A DNA stretch of 64,000 bases from Hirundichthys speculiger. Taxonomy: Eukaryota; Chordata; Actinopteri; Beloniformes; Exocoetidae. Below the pieces are notes generated by a model that saw only the letters and a program-made list of their open reading frames with translations, was not told the DNA's origin and searched no databases. A program made the translations under genes and the position numbers. Position 1 is the first letter of the stretch, and every line of letters starts with the position of its first letter. This document shows, one piece after another, positions 1 to 12,479 of the stretch. The stretch is from assembly GCA_018398805.1 (NCBI GenBank), contig JAGFBZ010000571.1, positions 1,116,001 to 1,180,000 of the forward strand. The letters are read 5' to 3'.

Positions 1-63
1 TCATCAATCACTAGTCAACAGAGTCTATGTGGTGCAGACTAGGTGGATCATGGATTAATTAAA

Positions 64-333
64 TCATGAGTCACAGTTCATACAAGCATAAAAGTGGAGC
101 AACAAAATGTAAAGAAAAGGAAAAAAAAAGCACAAGAAAAGACTAAACTAAAAGAGCTGGATACATATCCTCCTGGAGATGAACCTGACATTGTTGGCAG
201 CGAGTCAAGCCCACCAAACCTGGCACCACGGTCAGGGAGCCAATTTTACAGGTACAATTTCTCACAATCACTGTCACTGAAAACAATATGTGAGTTAGGT
301 TATAAACTGTTAATGTGGTTGTTATTGGAGTAG
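64..333 (+). pseudogene. N-terminal fragment of a hAT transposase (ZMYM1-like)
   Basis: A start codon at about 64 opens a short frame with the motif HKSGATK followed by a lysine-rich run, then KTKLKELDTYPP. This resembles the N-terminus of hAT transposases annotated as zinc finger MYM-type 1-like proteins in fish (SGA-K-RKK motif). The reading frame must change within the A-rich tract near 120-130 to join the two halves, so it is frameshifted. A splice-donor-like GTACAA follows CAG near 260. The matching C-terminal half of a hAT transposase lies at 1521-2058 on the same strand, which supports one decayed element. The homology is family recognition from short motifs, not a database search. Confidence 0.5.
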
Positions 334-1520
334 CCGGTCCGCAAAACGTTATTATTATGGGCCAGGTAGCCTAATGTTTTTGTTGTTCTCATGGTCTGTT
401 AGACTGTCGGTTTTGTCTGGTTACTCTTGCAAAAAGGCTCGTACACCGACATGCTCGGAGTTGGTATTTATTAACAGCAATGGAAACACATCAGGTGAAA
501 TCGGCACTTGGTACCGAGCAGAATGAATAAATGCCGGTAGCAACTACAACAATGACAGTGGTGTGTCTCGTGTGTGACGTCACAACTGCATACCGCTGAA
601 TACATTTTAGATAATACGTTATGCCATAATACTACAGGTTTGATTGATTTCAAAATGACATGGTCGCTCTTCGTGGTGTTGAACTCTTACTATCAAATGC
701 TTTGAGCTATGTCAAAAATGTAGTAATGCTTGTAAGCCCTGCTGTTGCGGGCACGTGTGTCTTGTTAAACGATGTAATCACAAGCCTTATTGGGCTTAAA
801 GGGCCTGGTCATGTGCCCCGCCCCCTGCCCGGCAGTGACATGTTCCGCTGCTGCATACGATGCATTTATCACCATGTGATAATGGACCAATATCCAATCT
901 TGACATTGAGCCTCAGTGTCATCCTTTACTGAAACATATAGAGACACTAAGTGTCAGAGAAACAGAATCTGCTATCTGTGGAGAAATGTCATTGTGCAAT
1001 TTTTGTGCCTTGACTGTGTAAATGCAAGAGTCCTCTGTAACTATTACCGGTTCTGCAGTGAGACCGGTTTGAGATAATGAAGGTTGCAACATTTTACATA
1101 AAGCAAAAGCTAGTAAGTGGTATGGTTAATGGATTAATGTTCTTATCTCACCTTATGAGGCTGATCATATAATGAAAGCATCAGTAAGAGGTCTGATCTC
1201 AAGTTCATTCCTAATAACATTAGATTAGTCAATGCAGTCTATCCCTGTAATTTCATTTTCAATGATTTTTTTTATTAATGTTGCCTCAGCCAGGGTTAGA
1301 AATGAAGTTGTATGATGAAGCTGTATAGCATGTATAGCATAACTTGATATAACTGTCAAACATTGGAGAGAAATTATCACATAACTTGGTACACCCCTCT
1401 GACGGTTACACTGGACTCACATTAATCACAAACTGTCAGGTTTATTTTTATTTTGTTAGGATTTTTGTAGTAGTGCAGGTGACAGCATTGTATGGACAAA
1501 GACACATTTCATGCAAACAT
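334..1520. other. Interior of decayed hAT element, no gene seen
   Basis: This stretch separates the N- and C-terminal transposase fragments. It contains a GC-rich patch near 810-840 and no frame I can relate to a protein. The frames of 60-90 codons here look like chance. It probably represents intron or mutated transposase sequence. Confidence 0.35.
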
Positions 1521-2058
1521 TTTCATTCCAGTGATTGAAGTTATTCTCACAGAACTAAATAGAAAATTTTCAAAAGATGGTTGTGAGACCATTACCGGTA
1601 TTCATGCTTAAATCATTTAAGTGCCACTTTTTGTAACAAAGATGGCATATTTAGATTGGCAACAAAGTGTATGTGTGATACTGAAGAGGTAGAACTTGAG
1701 ATGCCTCAGCTCATACAATTGACAGAAAGAAATCAGAAAAATGGCTCACTCTCACCCAAAAGTTTACAAGAACCCACAGTTTTTATTGAGCCTGATAAGG
1801 ATGTACTTGTAGAGTTATTTAAGCTGTGCTAGACTGCCTAAGTTACCTGTTAGTACTGCAGGGTACTGCTACTGTGAATGCAGCCTTTCTACTCTCAAGC
1901 TGATCAAGACCTACTTGAGAAATTGTTTGACTGATGACAGGCTGAGCAGTTTAGGGGTTTTGAGTATAGAGTCCAGAAGTTCAAAAGTCCTAACTCTTGA
2001 GTACTTTGTGAATGCCTTTGCTAAAATGCATGGGAACACAAGAATACAGTTGTACTGA
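1521..2058 (+). pseudogene. C-terminal half of hAT transposase, including dimerisation region
   Basis: Reading across frames gives hAT-like segments: IEVILTELNRKFS near 1530, LPVSTA near 1845, then an uninterrupted stretch with STLKLIKTYLRN, TDDRLSSLGVLSIES and EYFVNAFAKMH, ending in a stop at 2056-2058. The LKLIKTYLR...RL..L..L.I pattern is the C-terminal hAT dimerisation region (Dimer_Tnp_hAT), as in ZMYM1-like transposases. Frameshifts and stops near 1610 and 1830 break the frame, so it cannot make an active transposase. Together with 64-333 it suggests one ~2-kb element whose inverted ends I could not place. Confidence 0.7.
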
Positions 2059-2742
2059 TACAGATGTGCATCTGATGACTAAAAGGGAGGAATGGAGGAA
2101 CTGTCATGTGATGTAATTAATGGATGGACAAATTGATGGATAGTCAGACTTGGTGGCTGGTATAAATGTATGTATAAAAATTGGAAGTAAATGAAAATAA
2201 ATTGATCATTAAGTATATCTTAATCTTGTCGGTTTGACCCCCGTTCATTCTTACTCTTTACTTTTAACATGTAAATTTGTGTCACCCTGAGTTTAGTCTG
2301 TGTGTGTTCCAATGAGCATCCTGTGAGTTCCTTTAGCAGAAGTGTGTGGAAATTGTAGGATTTCCTGTGTAAAACCGAGCATTGTTCTCCTCTTGCCAGG
2401 GCTAAATCCCTGTCAATCAGTGCAAACCACAATTTGTTGCAATATGAAAGAAGTCCCAGGTTACTCTTTGACCTAAATAAAATGTACTCTTAAGTGATTT
2501 CCTGCTAATTTGCCTAATAAGTCTGAAACATTTGACCTTTAAAAAAAAAAAAAAATCTCAGAAAAACTCCACAAAATATGGGGCTGATTTAGGCCACAGA
2601 TATTACCAGATTGCACCATTTGCATCCTTTTTTCGCAGGTAGTTTGGCAACCAACTTTTAATAAGGGAACCAACCGTTTCTAAGTTTGGTACCCTCATAG
2701 TAACAAACTATTTATTCTAAAGGGAAAACCCTGATTACAACA
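2059..2742. other. Unassigned stretch
   Basis: AT-rich sequence with a poly(A) run near 2540. The first 150 bases may be the 3' end of the hAT element. No gene or repeat family recognised. Confidence 0.3.
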
Positions 2743-2750
2743 CCTTAGAC

Positions 2751-2979
2751 CAGAGGTGTCAGACTCCAGGCCTCGAGAGCCGCTGTCCTGCATGTCTTAG
2801 ATGTTTCCCTGCTTCAGCACACCTGATTCAAATGAATGGGTAATAATTACAGACCCGTGCAGACCTGGATGACAAGGTGATGGTGGTGATCAATTCATTT
2901 CAGTCAGGTGTGCTAAAGCAGGAAAAAATTCAAGACATGCTGGACAGCGGCCCTCAAGGACTGGAGTCCGACACCTGTG
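2751..2979. mobile_element. hAT-type MITE with 8-bp target duplication
   Basis: A 229-bp element flanked by the exact 8-bp direct repeat CCTTAGAC (2743-2750 and 2980-2987). Its ends are inverted repeats of about 48 bp, beginning CAGAGGTGTC on the left and CACAGGTGTC on the reverse complement of the right. The 8-bp duplication and CAGNGGTGTC-like ends are hallmarks of the hAT superfamily. The element has no coding capacity and would depend on a hAT transposase in trans. A truncated relative lies at 37371-37425. Confidence 0.88.
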
Positions 2980-3219
2980 CCTTAGACACTGCAAAACAGT
3001 TATGCAATGCCAGGGCTAGGTGTAGATATTGTCTTATTTACATACTGTAGTGTCTTGTCTATGTTGTTTAGGTTTTTTAGAGTGACTCTGCCCTAAGGTA
3101 TTTTTTCAAGACAACCGGAAATCATTCAGTCTTCCAAGTTCTTCTCTTTTCTTTTACCTACAGATCAGATCAGCCTTCAAAGCGTATGGTGTTCCACAGC
3201 TTTAACCCTTACCCATTCA

Positions 3220-3899
3220 CCCAAGTGGGATGACAAGTGGGATGGCCATCGTGAAGTGGTATGATAACAAGGCAGTGTTACTGGCATCATTCCTTCATTG
3301 GCCCTAATTCTGTCGATTGATGAAGAGAACGGTGGTTGAAAGAGAAGAAGGAATATGTGGAAGTGGAAAGACCCCACATTGTCAAGGTGTACAACAACAA
3401 CATGGGAGGAGTAGACTTGGCGGACATGTTTGCAGCTCTCTATCGCATTGAAATCCGCTCATTTCGTTGGTATTTGCGCATCTTGTACTACTTGATTGAC
3501 CTGTCACTGGCTGGCTCCTCTACCGCCGTCATCTTACCCAGAAGCAGGAGAAGAAGTACATGCCGCTTCTTGACTTCCATGCTCAAGTTGCAGATGCCCT
3601 CATCAAGGTTGGCAAACAGGCTGACTTGAACAGCAGGAAAAGAGAACGACCGTCATTGGAAGATGTTCCAGAACCCCATCAAGCTGCCCCACCTCCATCT
3701 CCATTTCAGAGGATTGTTGCGCCATCAGTTGACGTCAGACTAGACCGTGTCGATCACTTTCCCATCCATGCTGAAAAAACGTGGACAATGCAGGCAGTGC
3801 AAGAATGGCTACATGCAAATATCCTGGCTGAACTGCAAAGTACTTTTGTGTTTCACAAAGGACAAAAATTGTTTCTTGGACTACCAACACAAAAAGTGA
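3220..3899 (+). pseudogene. piggyBac transposase, C-terminal part (PGBD-like)
   Basis: The stretch encodes pieces of the piggyBac DDE domain (DDE_Tnp_1_7): VVWYDNKAVLLASSF, then KKEYVEVERPHIVKVYNNN and MGGVDLADMFAALYR, the invariant MGGVDLxD block containing the third catalytic Asp, then WLLYRRHLTQKQEKKY. The last part carries the cysteine-rich C-terminal domain with CRQCKNGY and CKVLLCF, ending at a stop at 3897-3899. Frame changes occur near 3300 (stops), 3505 and 3775 (an A6 run). The N-terminal half is absent. A polypyrimidine-CAG sequence at about 3150-3165 resembles a splice acceptor. It reads as a dead copy. Confidence 0.85.
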
Positions 3900-4049
3900 C
3901 ATTCAGATATGGGCTTCTCAATAAGGTATGGGGTGCCGAATGTAAAAACTTGATTACAGTTTTCAAACTGATATATTTTCAATATTTAGCTCATTTTCTT
4001 CACATTTAGCTCATTTTACACACATTTGAGACATAAATTATTTAAAATG

Positions 4050-4676
4050 TTAAATCTAAATGTTAAATGTTAAATTTAAATATCAAATCTAAATCTAAAT
4101 GTTAAATCTAAATATAAATGTTAAATATAAATCTAAATATTAAATATAAATCTAAATGTTAAATTAAATCTAAATATTAAATAAAATCTAAATGTTAAAT
4201 GTTAAATCTAAATCTAAATCTAAATGTAAATATTTAAATATTAAAAATTAAATCTAAATCCAAATGTTAAATGTTAAATCTAAATATTAAATCTAAATCT
4301 AAATGTTAAATCTATATGTAAATGTTAAATCTATATCTAAATGTTAAATTTTAAATCTAAATATTAAATCTAAATCTAAATGTTAAATCTAAATCTAAAT
4401 ATTAAATCTAAATCTAAATGTTAAATATTAAATCTAAATATTAAATCTAAATCTAAATATTAAATCTAAATCTAAATGTTAAATCTATATCTAAATGTTA
4501 AATCTTAAATCTAAATATTAAATCTAAATCTAAATGTTAAATCTTAAATTAAATATTAAATCTAAATCTAAATGTTAAATCTAAATCTAAATGTTAAATG
4601 TTAAATCTAAATATTAAATCTAAATCTAAATGTTAAATCTATATCTAAATGTTAAATCTATATCTAAATGTTAAAT
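4050..4676 (+). repeat. Left satellite-like arm of foldback
   Basis: About 630 bp of interspersed TAAATC, TAAATG, TAAATA and TTAAATC units, often in compound units such as TTAAATCTAAATCTAAATG. The other arm carries the same pattern in inverted orientation. Unit order differs slightly between arms (the right arm is about 90 bp longer), as expected from slippage or unequal exchange within an arm. Confidence 0.85.
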
Positions 4677-5079
4677 GTGTCGCCGAGTGTAAAGCGGGTT
4701 ATTTAGAGGATTTACAAATGTCCCATGCCCCGTAAAGTCTCACAGCCGCACAACCACGCCCATACCACTGATTAGGATCAATGGGAAGAGGGCTTGAGGG
4801 AGAGTCGGGACTCGAACATGGCTGCCTCCCTGCCTGTGGAAGATGGGGCCGGTACCGCTGAACAACCGCTTGAAGTGCAGCCCGCACACCCGCCAACACC
4901 GCCCGTTCAATGTCTTCCACAGGCAGGGAGGCAGCCATGTTCGAGTCCCGACTCTCCTTCAAGCCCTCTTCCCATTGATCCTAATCAGTGGTGTGGGCGT
5001 GGTTGTGCGGCTGTGAGACTTTACGGGGCATGGGACATTTGTACATCCTCTAAATAACCCGCTTTACACTCGGCGACAC
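4677..5079. repeat. Core palindrome of foldback: 167-bp stems, 69-nt loop
   Basis: Bases 4677-4843 and 4913-5079 are reverse complements without gaps over 167 bp. I count three mismatches. The loop is 4844-4912. The core is GC-rich and CpG-rich, unlike the arms, and may be what remains of an original internal region. Because it is palindromic, each strand shows an 87-codon frame with the same flanking peptides (for example MAASLPVED). These are mirror images, not two genes. Confidence 0.85.
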
Positions 5080-5790
5080 ATTTAACATTTAGATATAGAT
5101 TTAACATTTAGATATAGATTTAACATTTAGATTTAGATTTAATATTTAGATTTAACATTTAACATTTAGATTTAGATTTAACATTTAGATTTAGATTTAA
5201 TTTTTAATTTAAGATTTAACATTTAGATATAGATTTAACATTTAGATATAGATTTACATTTAGATTTAGATTTAATATTAGATTTAACATTTAACATTTA
5301 GATTTAGATTTAACATTTAGATTAGATTTAATATTTAATTTAAGATTTAACATTTAGATATAGATTTAACATTTAGATATAGATTTAACATTTAGATTTA
5401 GATTTAATATTTAGATTTAGATTTAATATTTAGATTTAATATTTAACATTTAGATTTAGATTTAATATTTAGATTTAGATTTAACATTTAGATTTAGATT
5501 TAATATTTAGATTTAAAATTTAACATTTAGATATAGATTTAACATTTAGATTTAGATTTAATATTTAGATTTAACATTTAACATTTGGATTTAGATTTAA
5601 TATTTAGATTTAATATTTAACATTTAGATTTAGATTTAATATTTAGATTTAGATTTAATATTTAGATTTAGATTTAATATTTAGATTAAACATTTAACAT
5701 TTAGATTTATATTTAATATTTACATTTATATTTAGATTTAACATTTAGATTTAGATTTAATATTTAAATTTAACATTTAACATTTAACAT
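5080..5790 (-). repeat. Right satellite-like arm of foldback
   Basis: Reverse-orientation counterpart of the left arm, made of ATTTAACATTTAGATTTAG-type units. It runs into the unique terminal sequence at about 5790-5920 that matches the left terminus. Confidence 0.85.
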
Positions 5791-5920
5791 TTAGATTTAA
5801 CATTTTAAATAATTTATGTCTCAAATGTGTGTAAAATGAGCTAAATGTGAAGAAAATGAGCTAAATATTGAAAATATATCAGTTTGAAAACTGTAATCAA
5901 GTTTTTACATTCGGCACCCC

Positions 5921-6433
5921 AAGGATTTGAGATGACTCTGTAACTGTTTTGAAAAAGTGTTATACATAAAAAGTTACTGTTCATATCACATTTGTTCACC
6001 TCCTCTTCAGAGGATTTTTTATATCATTTTCAGTTCACCTCAACCTCCACATGGCCTTCTCAATAAGAATTTGAGACAACTTTGTAACATTGTTTTGAAA
6101 AGTGCTGTACAAATAAAGTTTGCGTTCGTATCATATTCAGTCGTCAGTGTTAATTTATTGTACTGGGTCAATGTTTCAAACCTGCAACATTCCAGAACCC
6201 ATTGCACGTGGAGATCTCTCTCAAAAAAAGGCAAAATTGTATATTGCTACCCAATACAATAATTTACCACACCAGGCAAATGTTTCAAATCTGCAACATC
6301 CTGGAACTTCTTAAATGTGAAGGTGTCTCTCAAAAAAAAGTCATAATTGTATAATACTATCCCATATAATAATTTTCTCCAAATATCAGATTTTTCCTGT
6401 CACTAAAACTCAATTTGAGCCTGAGAAGGTTAA
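5921..6433 (+). mobile_element. piggyBac 3' flank and 3' terminus with TTAA
   Basis: This continues the piggyBac 3' noncoding sequence interrupted at 3926. A second, diverged copy of the same junction (CTTCTCAATAAGAATTTGAG) occurs near 6055 and shows what the uninterrupted site looks like. The stretch ends GAGCCTGAGAAGG followed by TTAA at 6430-6433. Read inverted, this is TTAA then CCTTCTCAGGCTC, typical of piggyBac ends in fish. The 5' terminus was not found, so the element is 5'-truncated or too diverged. Confidence 0.6.
6170..6374 (+). repeat. Two-copy tandem duplication in piggyBac tail
   Basis: The segment starting AATGTTTCAAACCTGCAACAT (about 6170) is repeated, diverged, from about 6282 (AATGTTTCAAATCTGCAACAT). 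Each unit is roughly 95-110 bp and includes a CTCTCAAAAAAA stretch. Confidence 0.7.
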
Positions 6434-6918
6434 AAATGATCACTGCACAAAAACCAAGCAAGGGTTTTGTCTACAAAGTCTATGAATACATCCATCAATG
6501 GTTGTACTGACTTATCTTTAGTTTGAGTATGGAAGTTGGACTATCCTGACCTTTGATCTAAAAAAGAGATTCAGAATTTTATTGGAAAAAAATGTTAGTG
6601 TTAACATGAAAAAGGTTTATCTGCAAACTTTACCCTGTTAAGCTGTTGGAGTCTACCTTACAGTATGTAGCTTTTACACTTTAGGAGTCTATGGAACTCA
6701 TCTGCATATGATGTGGAACCTCCCACTACTGTCACAACTCACAATAGATATCTAACGCTTGATGCCACTCGCCTTTCAGAGGCCCGTGGATGAGCATACG
6801 TTATGACCCCCACCGAATTAGTTAGGTGTGGGGATGGTTGTTGAATATGGTGGACACATGTAAACAAACCAACATGTTTTTCTTTAATGTATATTATTGT
6901 AACTGAATAATAATTTAT
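6434..6918. other. Unassigned stretch
   Basis: Nothing recognised. Moderately AT-rich, with no long frame and no repeat ends. Confidence 0.3.
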
Positions 6919-6926
6919 GAATAAAC

Positions 6927-8047
6927 TAGGGATGCACGATAACTGTTTTTTAAAACCGATACCGATAACCGATAACTTTCAGCTCCTAATGGCCGATACC
7001 GATAACCGATAACACACACATATACCTAAGATCATTACATCAATACTATGAACAAAATCAAAAATAGTTTTGACTTTTTACATGAACAGATATTTATTTT
7101 TTCCAATGAAAAACTATTGGCAAGCCTCTCAAACATTTTCTTAAAGCTATTAAACAAACCTATTTGATATCTCACATCAACTTAAATAAGGTTCATTACT
7201 GACTGATATAAAAAAATAAAGGCTCCTTGAACTGATGGAAATACATACATCAAAATTACAAACTGAAAAAGATTAACATTTAAAGGATTTTGGCTTGTGG
7301 TTCCGTTTAAAAAATACCTTTAATTAAAGTAAATGAGGTTCAGTAGTTTTTATTTTCAATCTCATGGAAGCTTTAGATTAGAGGAATGAGGGAGAGCAGA
7401 GGGAGGGGGAGGAGAGGCTGCTGCTGGATTACGCATGTTAGCAGTAGCTTCCGTTAGCGCGATTTCAAAATTCCATGGAAGCGTGTTATGTTGTAGGTGG
7501 CCGATCGGGTTTTACGTATTAAAGCTTGTGCTTCCCTCCTCGTAGAATTCGCTCCGAGGATTCGTCACAAATAACCACCAAACTATCTTCTTCTGAAACT
7601 TAAACGAAGTTCCGCAACGCCATATTTGTTGTGATCAGCACAATGCATGCTGCATTTAAGGTGTAATGTAAATTCCGACGTTTCCTCGTTCGCTAGTCGT
7701 TATTTCATCCTTTTTTATGTTTTCTTTTTTTTATGTTTAACATGTGGGAGAATACTGCGAATATCAATTCAAGTCCGCAACTACCAAAATTATGACCGAG
7801 TTAACGAGTTGTTTTCTGGCATGAGGGGGTATTCTTGATTTTCCTTATTGAGTAATCGTTTTTCTGATTATGCCGACGTTACTTGAACATAACATTCACT
7901 GCCGCTCATTCAAGGCTCAGAGGGAGTGAGGCACTGCCGTGTTGACAAAAATATATATGTTATCGGGGCTATTCGTCATGATATCGGACCTATCGGGATG
8001 ACATCATAATTTCCTGTTATCGGCCCGATGGTTATCGTGCACCCCTA
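6927..8047. mobile_element. Non-autonomous hAT element with TSD GAATAAAC
   Basis: Begins TAGGGATGCACGATAAC and ends GGTTATCGTGCACCCCTA, giving ~16-bp imperfect inverted ends. The exact 8-bp direct repeat GAATAAAC lies at 6919-6926 and 8048-8055. The 8-bp duplication and TAGGG ends place it in the hAT superfamily. Near the left end are tandem CCGATAACCGATA units. The interior is CpG-richer around 7420-7600. No transposase frame is present, and the small frame at 7647-7838 has no recognisable product. A shorter relic of a related terminus may lie at 63586-63680. Confidence 0.85.
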
Positions 8048-8055
8048 GAATAAAC

Positions 8056-9330
8056 ATTTACTTACAGAAAAACATATACCCTAATAAATAATATTATGCT
8101 AACTGAAATAGTATTGGTTCATATGTGCAAAATCCTTGGAAATGTGCAAATGTGGGAAAAGCAAAACCTAAACCACATCTGAGAATATATGGATGACCCT
8201 AAAAACACTTGATTTTCTATTAAAATGTTGCACTCAAATTCCCTATGTGCCTCAGTTCTTTGGAACTCTCTTTAAGTATCTTCACATTCAAAGGAAAGTC
8301 TGTGATGGATAATTTATGTAGCAGCAGTTTCAAATTGAATGATTTCACCTACAATACAATGTGAGAAGAGAAGAAAGAGACATCATTTAATTTTTACCAG
8401 TGCTGTTCTGCACCAAAGCATGTCAAGGCATATGTAGCTTCCCTTCACAGGTTCTTGAAAGTTGGTTGAAACAAAAAAGAAAAAAAACGAAACCAAAACA
8501 AAAACAAAGATGGATGGAGAGCAACTGGATGACTGCTTAAAAATCTAAAATTAACAGTCCACTTTTCATCATAATTGGTCTTGAGCTTCACCTTATAGAA
8601 TGATAAACAAGTATTCATTTAAAAAAAAAATCTATATTTGTTATATATAATAATTATAAATTGTTTTGTTTTTCATCTAGTATTCCTGAACATGAAGGTG
8701 TTATAAAGAAAGAGAAGCCAGCTAGTTAAGCACATGAAAAGTGCAACAAAGAGAGAGTTTTCTGAGGAATTCAACAAACTGTCCATACTTGAAGCAGTGG
8801 AGACTGTCGACCTGCCTGAGGGGAAGAAGACAAAAACAGGAGCTTTTTCACCAAACTATTCAAAATATACCCGCAGTGGAAGGGTAATAAGAGCAGAATA
8901 AGCCCATCCAAGTCTGAGACTGAACAGTACTAGAAAAGCATATGGGAGTAAGAAGCATCACATAATTCAAACTTTCTATGACTTGTGACTCAGAGATGAC
9001 TGTACTAGTCTCCCAGAAGAACAGCCAGTGACCATTGCAGCACCAGGACCTGAGATGACAGATATTGTTTGGTTAAAGAGACTAACTCAACTCCATGAAT
9101 GCCTGACAGCACAAATGAATCAGCAGCCAATAAATGGGACGCACCAGAGTTGTTGACCCAAATCTGGACATTCTCAATCATGCAGATTCCTCACAGGGGG
9201 CCAAATCTTTCCAACTACCGGCCATTAACCTGCAAGACAATTCTAGTAGCAAATTAAAAGCCTTTTGGATGAGTTACCATCTAATGTGCCATGCACTATG
9301 TCTGTGTGATATTTAAAAATCATGCAATAT
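8056..9330. other. Unassigned stretch with a coding-like patch
   Basis: No known family recognised. A frame at 8734-8901 (plus, 55 codons, starting MKSATKREFSEEF) and adjoining stretches to about 9320 look coding-like in composition but are broken by stops. This could be an unrecognised pseudogene or chance. Confidence 0.25.
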
Positions 9331-9588
9331 GTAATTATCAGCTGAAAACTGAGATGACAATATGAACTGCAATATCAAAGCCAATACTGCAGAGTATGGT
9401 GTTAATGTATTTCAACTTTAAAGTTAGTCTGCAAAAACTTAAGAAAATGAAAAAAAAAGTATTAAAAATCCAATAGTTAATAGATTCATATCTGTTTATA
9501 TATAGGTTATATATATATATTGATATATGATGATACTTCAATATTAAAATATTTTATCAATACATTTTTCATATATTGTGCAGCCCTG
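9331..9588. repeat. Possible relic of a DNA transposon end
   Basis: AT-rich sequence ending ATATTGTGCAGCCCTG, resembling the common fish terminus that reads GGGCTGCACAATAT on the other strand. No partner end or duplication was found. Confidence 0.3.
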
Positions 9589-11953
<2,365 letters not shown>

Positions 11954-12435
11954 TGATAATAGTTGTTTAAAGCTTGAAATTAGAACTGATTACAATCCAA
12001 CTTTGAGGCAGTGGAGGTGAGTGTTGGTGTGAAGAAGGAGACGCCTCCTCCTCCCCAAGGGATCAACAACATTCACAGTTACCTTGGTGACCGATGAAAA
12101 ACTGCTCTACCCTTGGCACATAAACCTTATTTACTATTACAGCTGTTCAATTTTGCAACACCTACCCCACCTTTTCTCTTATTTTGTGCTCACGCCTGAA
12201 GAACTGCTCCATACTTCTTGTCTCAACCCGTAAGATAAATGCTTCTGAAAGAGTGCTGCAGTAACTCCTCTCATTCTTAGAAAACTGCCTCTAGGTTGCA
12301 AGAAATTCAAATTAAGCCTTCAAAAGCAAAAACTAGAATTCAGTGGGTCAGTTGGCTTTATTAGAGGATTGTTTTGGGACCTTCCATTTAAATAATTGTA
12401 TTGTTTTGCTTGGTTCCTCAGAGGCTATTTATGTA
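11954..12435. other. Unassigned stretch
   Basis: No feature recognised. Confidence 0.3.
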
Positions 12436-12437
12436 CA

Positions 12438-12477
<40 letters not shown>

Positions 12478-12479
12478 TT
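12436..12479. repeat. (AT)n followed by poly(T)
   Basis: About 25 bp of AT dinucleotides and then about 19 T. Confidence 0.95.

Larger units (their letters stand above)
3927..5920. mobile_element. Foldback element: ~2-kb inverted repeat with satellite-like arms
   Basis: The sequence from 3930 (GGGGTGCCGAATG) reads as the reverse complement of the sequence ending at 5920 (CATTCGGCACCCC). The outer ~140 bp of the two ends appear identical. Inside them lie long arms of degenerate TAAATC/TAAATG/TTAAATC repeats, then a GC-richer core palindrome around a 69-nt loop. AAGG occurs at 3923-3926 and again at 5921-5924, with three extra bases (TAT) on the left. The piggyBac 3' flank resumes directly after 5920, so this is an insertion. 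No transposase is encoded. The superfamily is unknown to me. The near-identity of the arms suggests recent insertion or arm-to-arm gene conversion. Confidence 0.85.

Noticed and set aside
3201..3215. TTAACCCTT as a piggyBac 5' end
   Set aside because: No matching inverted sequence to the 3' end (CCTTCTCAGGCTC), and it abuts the coding remnant directly.
4699..5057. Two overlapping 87-codon frames on opposite strands with nearly the same peptide
   Set aside because: Mirror images produced by the core palindrome. No evidence of translation or family membership.
4050..5790. Possible telomeric or CRISPR-like array
   Set aside because: Units are TAAATC/TAAATG rather than TTAGGG, there are no unique spacers, and the structure is an inverted repeat in eukaryotic DNA.
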